This document shows positions 33,479 through 42,370 of a DNA stretch of 64,000 nucleotides, piece after piece. This DNA is from Sphingopyxis jiangsuensis. GTDB taxonomy: Bacteria; Pseudomonadota; Alphaproteobacteria; Sphingomonadales; Sphingomonadaceae. The stretch's first letter is position 1. The number at the start of each line of letters is the position of its first letter. The notes under the pieces are model-generated. The model saw only the letters and a program-made list of their open reading frames with translations, did no database searches and was not told the DNA's origin. The stretch spans positions 434,001 through 498,000 of the forward strand of contig NZ_JAERPO010000001.1 in assembly GCF_016734905.1 (NCBI RefSeq), given 5' to 3'. Position numbers and translations under genes: made by a program.

Positions 33479-35412
33479 CGCGCCGACAATTTCATTGCGG
33501 ACTGATCGACGGGGACGAGCGGGAGCAGAACTTTACTCGCGCTGTCGCCGCCATGCAGGATCGTTACCTCCTGCTTGCGATAGTCGCTCGACTTCGCGAG
33601 AAAGATGTTGGGTACGAACTTTTGCGGGTTGCGGTCGTAGAGCGGAAAGAGGCTAGACTGGATCTGCACCATGATCCGGTGCCCCGGCTGGAATACATGA
33701 TTCACCGTGGGCAGGCGGAACTTATATCGCTGCGTCACGCCGGAAGGGATAGGCGACGGGTTCGAGAAGCTGTCGCGGTACCGCCCGCGAAAGATGTCGA
33801 GGCTGATTGGCAGCTGATATCCGCCCATCTTTGGTTCGCGGGCGACTTCGGGGGGATAGACATCGATCAACTTGACGACGAAATCGACGTCGGAGCCGCC
33901 GATTTTTGCAAAGATGTCCGCGATCGGTGCACCCGAAACGCGGACGGGCTCGGTCAGAACCGCGGTCTGAAAGGTCAGCACATCGGGGCGACCATCGGCG
34001 TGCCGTTGGTCGCTGACGAGCCAGTCGCCCCAACGGCCGTCGCCGAAATTGACCGGACGTGGCAGGTGCGGAACCGGCTTGGCCGGATCGGAGATATAGG
34101 ACGTTTCGCCTTCGGCAGGCTTGGCAAAACCCAGCGAGCCATCTCTGCCCACATAGATGGGAGAAAGCCCCGTCTTGCATCCGCTTTCGCAGGCGAGCGG
34201 CCAGTCGCGAAACCGGTCCCAACGATTTTCGCCACTGTTATAGATGGTGGCCGCAGGCATAGTGAATTTCGGGCCGTCCTTCAGATACTGGTTGAAGAAG
34301 GGCAGGATCATATCCTTGCGGAACTGTTCGGCCGTGTCTCCATCCCACCGAAAAGGACCCAGCGAGCGACCTTCGCGATTGATCTGGCTGTGGCGCCACG
34401 GCCCCATCACCAGATGATTGTTGCCGACCTTGCCCTTCGCCTTCAGTGCCTCCCATGCGGTGATCGCGCCATAGATGTCCTCCTGATCCCACAGACCCTG
34501 TTCCCAGATTGTCGGGACGTTCGACGGGTTGGCAGCGAGCATCTTGTCGAGCGCCTGTCCCTGCCAGAATTCGTCGTACGCAGGATGCTGGAGCAACTTC
34601 TGCCAGAAGGGGAGTTGGTCGTACCCAGACCGCTTCGCCCAATCGCCTGCTGAGCCGACCTCGCGGAAATTGTCATAATCGTCATAGCCGCCTGTTGACG
34701 GCGCCTTTCCTTCGCCCTTGTAGCCCGTCTGTGCGCCGATCCACGCGATGTTGGCGAGACGGAAGGCCCCATGATGGAACCAGTCGTCCCCCATCCAGCC
34801 ATCGATCATCGGGCTTTCGGGGGCCGCGACCTTCAGCGCGGGATGTGGCTTGAGCAGCGCCATGACAACCGTGAAGCCCTCGTAGGACGAGCCGATCATG
34901 CCGACGCGGCCGTTCGATTCGGGAAGATTAGCCTTGTTCACGAGCCAGTCGATCGTGTCCCAAGCGTCGGTGACATGATCGACCTTCGTCAAGTTGAGCG
35001 GACCGACGGGCGGCCTGGTGACAATATAATCGCCTTCGGACCCATGTTTACCGCGAATATCCTGATACACGCGAATATAGCCGTCGTTGACGAAGATTTC
35101 GTCAGCGAGTGGCAGCGTCGACAGCATGCTGGTGCTGCTCATCCGATTGGCCCGGCTGCGCGCATTATAGGGCGTGCGCGTCAGAACAATCGGTGCGTTC
35201 TTCGCCCCCTTGGGCACCACAATGACGGTATAGAGCTTCGTCCCGTCACGCATCGGAATCATCTCGACGCGCTTGTCATAGTTGTTGCGGTCAGTGGGCG
35301 AAGTAAATTTTTCGGGGATGTCGCTCTGCGGCGCAGGCTGTGCAAATCCGACCGTCGACGATCCGACCAGCGAAAGCGCGGCGATCGCCGCAACCATTTG
35401 AGAGCGAAGCAT
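33475..35412 (-). CDS. Exported CocE/NonD-family hydrolase
   Basis: This 645-aa protein belongs to the CocE/NonD (X-Pro dipeptidyl-peptidase S15-like) esterase and acylase family. A signal peptide covers residues 1-24 (ending VGFA). The alpha/beta-hydrolase domain has the nucleophile Ser176 in IGSSYEGF. A cap domain follows, then a C-terminal jelly-roll domain with PVRVSGAPIADIFAKIGGSD. AAGGGG lies before the ATG at 35412. The longer open frame upstream is cysteine-rich and not expected. The substrate may be an ester, a peptide or a beta-lactam side chain. It is monocistronic and convergent with the universal stress protein, sharing four stop-codon bases. Confidence 0.88.
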   Translation of the reverse strand: MLRSQMVAAIAALSLVGSSTVGFAQPAPQSDIPEKFTSPTDRNNYDKRVEMIPMRDGTKLYTVIVVPKGAKNAPIVLTRTPYNARSRANRMSSTSMLSTLPLADEIFVNDGYIRVYQDIRGKHGSEGDYIVTRPPVGPLNLTKVDHVTDAWDTIDWLVNKANLPESNGRVGMIGSSYEGFTVVMALLKPHPALKVAAPESPMIDGWMGDDWFHHGAFRLANIAWIGAQTGYKGEGKAPSTGGYDDYDNFREVGSAGDWAKRSGYDQLPFWQKLLQHPAYDEFWQGQALDKMLAANPSNVPTIWEQGLWDQEDIYGAITAWEALKAKGKVGNNHLVMGPWRHSQINREGRSLGPFRWDGDTAEQFRKDMILPFFNQYLKDGPKFTMPAATIYNSGENRWDRFRDWPLACESGCKTGLSPIYVGRDGSLGFAKPAEGETSYISDPAKPVPHLPRPVNFGDGRWGDWLVSDQRHADGRPDVLTFQTAVLTEPVRVSGAPIADIFAKIGGSDVDFVVKLIDVYPPEVAREPKMGGYQLPISLDIFRGRYRDSFSNPSPIPSGVTQRYKFRLPTVNHVFQPGHRIMVQIQSSLFPLYDRNPQKFVPNIFLAKSSDYRKQEVTILHGGDSASKVLLPLVPVDQSAMKLSAR

Positions 35413-35539
35413 TACGACCCCTTGTTTATGACACGTGGCGGTGCCTTGCTTGCGTCCGCACGTAATGCTTTGCAACCCTTGAAAGAAATTATCTAACAGG
35501 AAGGGGTTAGCGACCTCTTCGTTTGGCGCAAACCGTCGA

Positions 35540-35935
35540 TTAGTTTCGAGCGACTACAACGCCGAGTGCCGCAGCGCCTTTGGCTTCGAGCAGCGCGAAA
35601 TAGAGGACGACGAGCGCCTGCGCGGCGACGACCGTGATGCCCAGCCACGTCATCTGGCCCGCGAAAATGGCGAGCACTGCAAAGCTTGCCGCGACCCAGC
35701 CGAGGTTGCCGACCGCGATCAGGTTCGCGAGTCCCTTGCTTGGCGTCTTCTGCGTCGCGACGAACAGCATCAGCAGCGCGCTCGGCAGGCCGATCCAGCC
35801 TGCGACGGTCACCACATCGGAGGGGAGGCCGAGAAGTGCGGCGACCGTCGCAGTCGCAAAGACGCAGAGGACGAACAGGCCGGCACAGGTGACCGCATCG
35901 ACCAGCAGGGTGTTCTTGAGGGTGAAAAGGCGCAT
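35540..35935 (-). CDS. Four-helix membrane protein, divergent from an HTH regulator
   Basis: This 131-aa membrane protein has four hydrophobic helices (residues ~10-33, 40-59, 72-92, 98-118) and no recognised family. AAAGGAG lies seven bases before the ATG at 35935 and only one base before another in-frame ATG at 35941, so the second is the true start. It is divergent from an MmyB-type regulator whose start has the same AAAGGAGAATG-x-CGATG layout. It is therefore the most likely target of that regulator. Confidence 0.7.
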   Translation of the reverse strand: MRLFTLKNTLLVDAVTCAGLFVLCVFATATVAALLGLPSDVVTVAGWIGLPSALLMLFVATQKTPSKGLANLIAVGNLGWVAASFAVLAIFAGQMTWLGITVVAAQALVVLYFALLEAKGAAALGVVVARN

Positions 35936-36053
35936 CGTCATTCTCCTTTCGATGCACCGCATTTGACGGAGCCAATGACGCGCGTCGATTACGCGGCAGG
36001 TAATGGCTATGACGACGACCGAGGTATAGCTGTTGCCGCAAAGGAGAATGGCG
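35936..36053. promoter_or_regulatory. Divergent promoter region with mirrored start signals
   Basis: This 118-bp region separates the membrane-protein gene from the HTH-regulator gene. Both starts use AAAGGAG followed by AATG-x-CGATG, as mirror images. A possible rightward promoter is TTGACG at 35963-35968 and CGATTA at 35986-35991 (17-bp spacing). It is weak at the -10. No long palindrome is visible. Confidence 0.4.
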
Positions 36054-36839
36054 ATGAAGCCTGCCCCGATTGGCGAACAATTGCGCGAATGGCGGACGCG
36101 CCGCCGGATGAGCCAGATGGACCTCGCGCTCGACAGCGAGATTTCGACCCGGCATCTGAGCTTCATCGAGACGGGGCGGTCGCGGCCGAGCGCCGCGATG
36201 GTCCAGCGACTTGCCGACCGGTTGGAGGTGCCGCACCGCGCGCGCAATGCGCTGCTGCTTGCAGCAGGCTATGCGCCCGATTTTCAGGAGCGTCCACTCG
36301 ACAGCCCCGAAATGGAAGGGATGCGCGCGATCGTCGAGCATGTGCTGCGCGGGCACGAGCCCTATCCCGCGCTCGCGGTCGACCGTCATTGGAACATGAT
36401 TGCCGCCAATGGCGCGATCGCGTTGCTGACACAGGGCGTAGCGCCCGAACTGCTCGAGCCGCCCGTCAATGTGCTGCGCATCGCGCTCCATCCGGGCGGT
36501 CTCGCGCCGCAGATCGTCAATATCGGCGAATGGCGCGCGCACATCCTTCACCGACTCGACGGCCAGGTCGAGGCGAGCGGCGATCCGCAGCTCGCGGCGT
36601 TGCGCGACGAATTGGCGGGCTATGGCGTCGCGGCGGCAAATGATGGCGAGCATGCCGCGAACGGCATTGCGGTACCACTGCTTCTCGACACGCCGGCGGG
36701 ACGCCTGTCCTTCGTGTCGACGGTGACAGTGTTCGGCACGCCGATCGACATCACCCTGTCCGAACTGGCGATCGAGGCATTTTTTCCGGCAAATGCGGCG
36801 AGTGCAGCGCTGTTGCAGAAAATGGCGGCTCCGCAATAG
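36054..36839 (+). CDS. XRE-type regulator with MmyB-like ligand domain
   Basis: This 261-aa regulator has an N-terminal HTH (IGEQLREWRTRRRMSQMDLALD, then ISTRHLSFIETGRSRPS, residues ~7-45). An MmyB-like PAS-type domain of about 170 residues follows, with AVDRHWNMIAANGA and the conserved LRIALHPGGLAPQIVN, which binds a hydrophobic ligand in this family. Start 36054 is set by AAGGAG at 36041-36046. It probably regulates the divergent membrane-protein gene. In actinobacteria and proteobacteria such regulators often control a single neighbouring oxidoreductase or membrane gene in response to fatty-acid-like ligands. The ligand here is unknown. Confidence 0.85.
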   Translation: MKPAPIGEQLREWRTRRRMSQMDLALDSEISTRHLSFIETGRSRPSAAMVQRLADRLEVPHRARNALLLAAGYAPDFQERPLDSPEMEGMRAIVEHVLRGHEPYPALAVDRHWNMIAANGAIALLTQGVAPELLEPPVNVLRIALHPGGLAPQIVNIGEWRAHILHRLDGQVEASGDPQLAALRDELAGYGVAAANDGEHAANGIAVPLLLDTPAGRLSFVSTVTVFGTPIDITLSELAIEAFFPANAASAALLQKMAAPQ

Positions 36840-36842
36840 GCT

Positions 36843-36942
36843 TCGTCATTGCGGGCGGAGCGAAGCAATCTCCAGCTATCGTCCGGGCACGAGGTCGATA
36901 GCTGGAGATAGCCGCGTCGCCTTCGGCTCCTCGCAATGACGA
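36843..36942. repeat. Palindromic repeat family R2, copy A
   Basis: This 100-bp inverted repeat has ends TCGTCATTGCG and CGCAATGACGA and inner arms TCTCCAGCTATCG and CGATAGCTGGAGA. It lies between the convergent ends of the HTH-regulator gene and rnr, starting three bases after the regulator's stop. A more diverged copy is at 48683-48786. The CGTCATTGCGA...GCAATC core is a form known from many bacterial genomes. Confidence 0.85.
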
Positions 36943-36949
36943 GGGAGGA

Positions 36950-39280
36950 TCAGCGCTTGCCCTTGTGCCGGATATTCGCGGGTCGCCCGCGTTTGCCGAC
37001 CATATGCTTGCCCGCCTTGTCCTTCTTGACCCCGTCACGGCGCAAGGGGCGGTTGCGGAATCCGCCCTCGGGGGCATCGGGAAGCTCGAAGCGCAGCGCG
37101 CCGCTAACCGGGTTCGCCTCCATCAGCCTGAGGTCGAGCCGCTGGCCGACGCCGTAGCTGGTGCGGCCATGCTCGCTGTCGAGCGTCCGCGCCGCCTCGT
37201 CATAGATGAAGCGTTCGCTTCCCAGCGTCGATACCGGCACCAGCCCGTCGCCGCCGAGGCCGTCGACCGTGGCGAAAAAGCCGAAGGGCTGGACGCCCGT
37301 GATCCGGGCGGCGACGATCTCGCCGACCTTGGTCGCGAGATAGGCAGCAACATAGCGGTCGACCGTCTCGCGCTCGGCCTCCATCGCGCGGCGCTCGAGC
37401 GCGCTGATTGCCTCGCCGATGTGCGACAGCCCCTTGCGGTCGGCCTCGCCCAGGCCGGTGCGCTCGGGGAAGCCTTTGGGCTTGCCGGGCACCTCCAGCT
37501 TGTACGAATCGACGAGCGCACGGTGGACGATCAGGTCGGCGTAGCGGCGAATCGGCGAGGTGAAATGCGCGTAGCTGCCGAGCGCGAGGCCGAAATGTCC
37601 GGCATTGGCGGGGCCGTAATAGGCCTGCGTCTGGCTGCGGAGGATCGCCTGCATGATCTCGGGCAGCCGGTCGTCGCCCGAAAAACCGTCGATCAGCCGG
37701 TTGAACACCGCAGGGGTGATCACCTGCCCCAGCGCGAAATTCTGGTCGAAGGTGTCGAGATAATCTTTCAGGCTGACGAGCTTTTCGCGGCTCGGCGGTT
37801 CGTGGATACGGTACATGACGGGCGACTTCTTCGCCTCGAGCGCCTTGGCCGCCGCGACGTTGGCGGCGATCATATAGTCCTCGATCAGCCGGTGCGCGTC
37901 GAGCCGTTCGCGGACGCGGATTTCGGCGATATTACCCGCTTCGTCGAGCATCACCTGCCGCTCGGGCAGGTCGAGGTCTAGCGGCGATCGCGCCGCGCGC
38001 GCCTTTGCAAGCAGGATCCAGCAGCTCCAGAGATTCTGGAGCGACGGCAGGACATCCTCGCCCCACCCATCGGCGCCCTGCCCCGCGTCATAGGCCGCTT
38101 GCGCATCTTCATAGGCGATGTTCGCGCGCAGCCGGACGAGAGCGCGCGTGAAACGCCATGACGTCACCTTGCCATGCTTGTCGACCGTCAGGTGGCACGC
38201 CATCGCGGCGCGGTCCTCGCCCGCCTTCAGCGAACAGACCCCCGCCGACAGCGTTTCGGGAAGCATCGGGACGACGCGGTCGGGGAAATAGACGCTGTTG
38301 CCGCGCCGTCGCGCCTCGCGGTCGAGCGCGCTGTCGGGGCGCACATAATAGCTGACGTCGGCGATTGCGACGATTGCGCGCCAGCCGCCCTTGTTCGCGG
38401 GATCGTCGTCGGGCGCCGCCCACACGGCGTCGTCGTGGTCGCGCGCATCGCGCGGGTCGATCGCAACGATGGGCAATTCGCGAAGATCCTCGCGCCCGTC
38501 GGGAGTGAGCGGCAGCTTCGCGGCCTTTTCGGCCTCGGCCAGCGTCTCGTCGCCGAAAATGTGCGGGATTTCGTGCCGCGCTATGGCGATCATGCTGAGC
38601 GCGCGCGGCGCGAAGGGATCGCCGATGCGGTCGATCACCCGCGCCTTGGTCGCGGGGCCGCGGCCAGAAAGCTCGGCGCGCACAAGGTCGCCGATGGCGG
38701 CGTCGCCCATATCGGCGACCGCAAAGTCGAAGCGCGCGCGCTTGTCGGCGGGGCGCAGCCAGGTCATCGGCTTGCCGCCAGGCCCGGTGTCGGAAACGAG
38801 CACGCCGATGATGCTCTCGCCGCCCGCCTGCAGCTTTTTCATCGGGTGCGCGACATGGCCCTTCCCGCGCTCCTCGGTGCGCGCGAGGATGCGGTCGCCG
38901 ACCCCCAAAGCGCTCCGCCGTCCCTTTTCCATCACGCGTAAGCGCGGCGGCGCGCCGGCGCCCTCCCACCGCTCGGGCACCGCCCACACGACATCGCCCT
39001 CGACCGCCGCGACGCGCAGCACGGTGACGCGCGGCAGTCCGCCATGTTTATGAAACGCCCGCCCCGGCGCCATGTCGACGAGCCCCTCGTCGGTCATGTC
39101 CTTGAGCAGCGCCTTCAGCGCGATCTTGTCGGCTCCGCGGACGGCGAAATGCTTGGCAATCTCGCGCTTGCCGACCGCGCCGGGGCTTTGTTCGATGAAG
39201 CGCATTATGTCATCGGGCGAAGGCAAGCCGGTCGGCGCAGCCTTCGCAGAACTGCGCGAAGCTTTTCTGGAAGAGGGCAT
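36950..39280 (-). CDS. rnr: Ribonuclease R
   Basis: This 776-aa processive 3'-5' exoribonuclease degrades structured RNA. In order it has an N-terminal winged-helix part (SPDDIMRFIEQSPGAVGKREIAKHF), cold-shock domains, the RNB catalytic domain with the metal-binding Asp cluster (VAIDPRDARDHDDAVW), an S1 domain (ARITGVQPFGFFATVDGLGGDGLV), and a short Arg/Lys-rich tail. Motifs SYYVRPDSALDREARRRG and HFTSPIRRYADLIVHR are diagnostic. The ATG at 39280 fits better than the TTG at 39307. It is the last gene of a proS - GNAT - rnr unit. Confidence 0.95.
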   Translation of the reverse strand: MPSSRKASRSSAKAAPTGLPSPDDIMRFIEQSPGAVGKREIAKHFAVRGADKIALKALLKDMTDEGLVDMAPGRAFHKHGGLPRVTVLRVAAVEGDVVWAVPERWEGAGAPPRLRVMEKGRRSALGVGDRILARTEERGKGHVAHPMKKLQAGGESIIGVLVSDTGPGGKPMTWLRPADKRARFDFAVADMGDAAIGDLVRAELSGRGPATKARVIDRIGDPFAPRALSMIAIARHEIPHIFGDETLAEAEKAAKLPLTPDGREDLRELPIVAIDPRDARDHDDAVWAAPDDDPANKGGWRAIVAIADVSYYVRPDSALDREARRRGNSVYFPDRVVPMLPETLSAGVCSLKAGEDRAAMACHLTVDKHGKVTSWRFTRALVRLRANIAYEDAQAAYDAGQGADGWGEDVLPSLQNLWSCWILLAKARAARSPLDLDLPERQVMLDEAGNIAEIRVRERLDAHRLIEDYMIAANVAAAKALEAKKSPVMYRIHEPPSREKLVSLKDYLDTFDQNFALGQVITPAVFNRLIDGFSGDDRLPEIMQAILRSQTQAYYGPANAGHFGLALGSYAHFTSPIRRYADLIVHRALVDSYKLEVPGKPKGFPERTGLGEADRKGLSHIGEAISALERRAMEAERETVDRYVAAYLATKVGEIVAARITGVQPFGFFATVDGLGGDGLVPVSTLGSERFIYDEAARTLDSEHGRTSYGVGQRLDLRLMEANPVSGALRFELPDAPEGGFRNRPLRRDGVKKDKAGKHMVGKRGRPANIRHKGKR

Positions 39281-39307
39281 TGCCCCGCCATAGGCGGAAA
39301 CATGCAA

Positions 39308-39793
39308 TTAGGCGAGAGGGCGCCGCATGAAGACCGTGCCCGCGATCGGCGTATCATAATAGGGTGTTGTGGGTTCGAACCCCTCGGCGCGGTAAAGCGC
39401 CTGCGCCGGCCCCATCGAGGCAAGCGTGTCGAGCCACATCTCGGCATATCCCGCCTCGCGGGCGGCCGCGACAAGCTGACGCACGAGGAGCCGCCCCGTG
39501 CCGCGTCCCCGCCCTGCCGGTGCGACGAACAGGCGCTTCATTTCACAGACGTCGCCATCGAGAGGTCGGCAGGCAACGCACCCGAGGGGGGTGCCGTCGG
39601 TATCGCGCGCCAGCAGGAGTAGCCCGCGCGGCGGCGCATATTGTCCGGGCAGTCCGGCAAGCTCCGCGTCGAAATTCTGATACGCGAGATCGACATTGAG
39701 CGACGCCGCATAGTCCCGAAAAAGAGATGCGACCGTCGCGATATCGGCCTCGCCGACCGCAGAGACGATGGCAACGCCGTCCACTGTCTGCAT
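39308..39793 (-). CDS. GNAT-family N-acetyltransferase
   Basis: This 161-aa GNAT protein has the acetyl-CoA-binding motif A with VAPAGRGRGTGRLLV near residues 90-104, followed by the typical helix and the C-terminal FEPTTPYYD strand. Substrate is unknown. The ATG at 39793 shares one base with the proS stop (TGATG), so it is translated by coupling. Within the operon it sits between proS and rnr, but this arrangement gives no function. A TTG one codon upstream is the only other possible start. Confidence 0.85.
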   Translation of the reverse strand: MQTVDGVAIVSAVGEADIATVASLFRDYAASLNVDLAYQNFDAELAGLPGQYAPPRGLLLLARDTDGTPLGCVACRPLDGDVCEMKRLFVAPAGRGRGTGRLLVRQLVAAAREAGYAEMWLDTLASMGPAQALYRAEGFEPTTPYYDTPIAGTVFMRRPLA

Positions 39794-41319
39794 CAATATG
39801 TCCGTCCGATAAGCACGCGTTCGACCGCCGGCTCACCGGTAAAGAAGCAGGCGCCGTCGGCGGGCGCGGCATCGAGGGGGGTGTTGCGCATCGTCAGTTT
39901 CAACGCTTTGAGTTGCTCAACGATCCCATCGAGTTTTTCGCCGGTGGGGCGCGCCCATTGCACCTCGACCCAGCCGACGAATTTGTCGTCGCCGCCGAAA
40001 TGGCCCGCCAGGTCGGTGACGTCGCGGCGGATATTGGTTTCGAGACGCACCTTGGCTTCGGCGTGGAGCCTGGCCTGAATATCCTCGAGCATCGCGACCG
40101 CATCGGCAACGAACGCGTCTTTCGCGACAAAGGCCGAATTGAGCTTGCCGCTTTCCTGATACAGCCGGTCGCGGCGGATCACCGCGACGTTGCCGCCCGC
40201 GACGTCGCGCGGACCGACCTCGACGATGATCGGCGCGCCCTTCTTGACCCAGCCCCAGCGCTTCGTCTGCGCCTTGGTCGCACCGGTGTCGAGCAGCACG
40301 CGTACCGGTTCGCGGAACGCGTCGAGCGCCTTGAGCTTCGCCTCGAGGTCGCGGCAATAATCGAGGATTGCGGCGTCCTCGTCATTTTCGCGCAGCATCG
40401 GCACGATGACGATCTGGTGCGGCGCGATGCGCGGCGGGCAGCGCAGCCCGTCGTCGTCGCCATGCGTCATGATGACGCCGCCGATCATCCGCGTCGACAC
40501 GCCCCAGCTCGTCGTGTGGCACAGGCTGTGGCCGCCGTCGCGGTCCTGGAAACGGATGTTCGCCGCTTCGGCAAAGCCGGTGCCAAGATAGTGCGACGTG
40601 CCGGCCTGCAGCGCCTTTCCGTCCTGCATCATCGCCTCGATCGAATAGGTCGCGACCGCGCCCGGGAAGCGCTCATTCTCGGGCTTTTCGCCCGCGATCA
40701 CGGGCATCGCGAGCACATCCTCGGCAAAGGCGCGATACATTTCGAGCGCACGGAGCGTTTCGGCCATCGCATCGTCGCGGTCGGCGTGCGCGGTATGGCC
40801 TTCCTGCCAGAGGAATTCGCTCGTGCGCAGGAACATGCGCGTACGCATCTCCCAGCGCACGACATTGGCCCATTGGTTGACCTTGAGCGGCAGGTCGCGC
40901 CAGCTCTGCACCCAGCGGCTCATCGCCGATCCGATCACCGTTTCGGAGGTCGGGCGAACGATCAGCGGCTCTTCGAGCTTTGCCTCGGGATCGGGGATCA
41001 GTCGCCCCTTGCCGTCGCCGATCAGCCGGTGGTGCGTGACGACCGCCATTTCCTTGGCAAAGCCGTCGACATGGTCGGCTTCCTTTTCGAAGAAGGAGAG
41101 CGGGATGAAGAGCGGAAAATAGCAATTCTGGACGCCTGCATCCTTGATCGCCGCGTCCATCACCGTCTGGATGCGCTCCCAGATACCATAGCCCCACGGC
41201 TTGATCACCATGCAGCCGCGCACGCCCGATTCCTCGGCAAGGTCGGCTTCGGCAATGACATCCTGATACCAGGCCGCGAAATCGGCCTGACGCGTTACGC
41301 TGAGCGCATGTTTGATCAT
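39793..41319 (-). CDS. proS: Prolyl-tRNA synthetase, archaeal/eukaryotic-type
   Basis: This 508-aa class II synthetase joins proline to tRNA-Pro. It lacks the insertion editing domain of the common bacterial type and ends in Tyr (GRTY), as archaeal and eukaryotic-type ProRS do. Visible class II motifs are RPTSETVI, MRTRMFLRTSEFLWQEGHTA and the RxxGG-like ATP site MIGGVIMTHGDDDG. The N-terminal opening TRQADFAAWYQDVI is also typical. A spread of this type among alphaproteobacteria is known. Start 41319 has ATG, 40 bp after the phaR stop. It leads the proS - GNAT - rnr unit. Confidence 0.93.
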   Translation of the reverse strand: MIKHALSVTRQADFAAWYQDVIAEADLAEESGVRGCMVIKPWGYGIWERIQTVMDAAIKDAGVQNCYFPLFIPLSFFEKEADHVDGFAKEMAVVTHHRLIGDGKGRLIPDPEAKLEEPLIVRPTSETVIGSAMSRWVQSWRDLPLKVNQWANVVRWEMRTRMFLRTSEFLWQEGHTAHADRDDAMAETLRALEMYRAFAEDVLAMPVIAGEKPENERFPGAVATYSIEAMMQDGKALQAGTSHYLGTGFAEAANIRFQDRDGGHSLCHTTSWGVSTRMIGGVIMTHGDDDGLRCPPRIAPHQIVIVPMLRENDEDAAILDYCRDLEAKLKALDAFREPVRVLLDTGATKAQTKRWGWVKKGAPIIVEVGPRDVAGGNVAVIRRDRLYQESGKLNSAFVAKDAFVADAVAMLEDIQARLHAEAKVRLETNIRRDVTDLAGHFGGDDKFVGWVEVQWARPTGEKLDGIVEQLKALKLTMRNTPLDAAPADGACFFTGEPAVERVLIGRTY

Positions 41320-41359
41320 CGTTCCTGTTTTCGTTGCTGGAGCGCGTGGGCGCCCCCTT

Positions 41360-41896
41360 CTACTTCTTCTTGGCGAGTTCGGCCTTGAGCGCAGCGACCT
41401 CGGCCTTCAGGGCCTCGATCTCATCGTCCTTGGCCTTGGAGCCCGCTGCGCCCGGGATGAAAGCGCCCGCCGCCTGCTGGAACATCTCGAAATTGCGGCG
41501 CGTCAGTTCAGCGAGCGGGTTCGCGCCGAGCGCTCCCTCGAACGCCGCGCGAACATCCTGTTGATTCTTGCGAAAGGTCGCCATCGACGCTTCGAGATAT
41601 TGCGGCACCATCGATTGCATCTTGTCGCCATACATGCCGATCAGGTGACGCAGGAAATTTACGGGCAGCAGCGTCTCGCCGCGCGTTTCCTCGTCCATGA
41701 TGATCTGGGTCAGCACATTATGCGTGATGTCCTCGCCGCTTTTCGCATCGACAACGCGGAAATCGCGCCCGTCGCGGACCATCGTCCCCAGATCCTCGAG
41801 CGTGATGTAACAGCTGCGTTCGGTGTCATAGAGGCGCCGGTTGGCATATTTCTTGATCGTGACGGCCTCGCCGTCCGCCGCCTTCGCTTTCGCCAT
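41360..41896 (-). CDS. phaR: Polyhydroxyalkanoate synthesis repressor PhaR
   Basis: This 178-aa PhaR binds PHA granules and DNA and represses phasin and its own gene when PHA is absent. The N-terminal signature IKKYANRRLYDTERSCYITLEDL (starting near residue 14) is DNA-binding. The following FRVVDAKSGEDIT and LTQIIMDEE segments are conserved. The C-terminus is a Lys/Ala/Glu coiled coil (AKDDEIEALKAEVAALKAEL). The ATG at 41896 follows an AGGAG placed rather far (10 bases). Its upstream region has an inverted CTAATG/CATTAG repeat. The PHB genes themselves are not here, but 3-hydroxybutyrate dehydrogenase is. Confidence 0.92.
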   Translation of the reverse strand: MAKAKAADGEAVTIKKYANRRLYDTERSCYITLEDLGTMVRDGRDFRVVDAKSGEDITHNVLTQIIMDEETRGETLLPVNFLRHLIGMYGDKMQSMVPQYLEASMATFRKNQQDVRAAFEGALGANPLAELTRRNFEMFQQAAGAFIPGAAGSKAKDDEIEALKAEVAALKAELAKKK

Positions 41897-42125
41897 CGGG
41901 ACCCGAACTCCTGTAAAAATCCGAACGCCGACAGCGCAAGGACGGTATCGCACCTAATGGTCCGAGCATTAGCACCAAATATTGATGCATCGCAACACGG
42001 CCGGTCGGACGAGTGACCATTCGACGAAAGTTTCGTCGGGACCCGGACCGAGTCGATCCGCGACGTTCCTTAAGATCAGGACGCATTGATCAGTGCCAGA
42101 AGATTACGGTTGCGGTGAGAGCGAC
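41897..42125. other. Non-coding region upstream of phaR with two inverted repeats
   Basis: This is part of a 474-bp gap without an intact gene. Next to phaR lies CTAATG at 41954-41959 facing CATTAG at 41967-41972. Further left to right is TTGATGCATCGCAA, rich in TGC/GCA as expected of PhaR-type sites. A near-perfect palindrome CGACGAAA-G-TTTCGTCG spans 42022-42038. Autoregulation of phaR here is likely in general, but these sites are unproven. The remainder of the gap holds the IS5 remnant described separately. Confidence 0.4.
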
Positions 42126-42295
42126 GGCCATAGTCCTTCGGCGCATCGCGCTACCTCGGCCCATTGCGACTGACGAAGATTATCCCGTTCAAACACGCCC
42201 ATCATCAACGCGCTTACGCCCATGGCTCTTCGGAACATAGGCCGAAGGCGAGCCATCCGCTCATCCGTCAGCCAGGATAAATCGTTCAAATTCAA
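42126..42295 (-). pseudogene. IS5-family transposase remnant
   Basis: This is a decayed N-terminal piece of an IS5-type transposase. Reading the minus strand across three frames gives LNDLSWLTDERMARLRP, then SHGRKRVDDGRV, then LNGIIFVSRNGPR, a stop, and RDAPKDYG. Together these match the opening of IS5 transposases (WLTDEQMARL, then RVDDRRVLNGIIFV and RDAPKDYGPHKT). The breaks are explained by one base lost near 42232, another near 42193, and a Trp-to-stop change at 42151-42153. No catalytic DDE region, terminal inverted repeats or target duplication are visible. Confidence 0.75.
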
Positions 42296-42370
42296 GCTCC
42301 TTCGTGGCCGCCTGAATCGCAATCACTACCTCGAACCAATGGGCCCCGACCCTAAAGAAATTGCAGTTGG

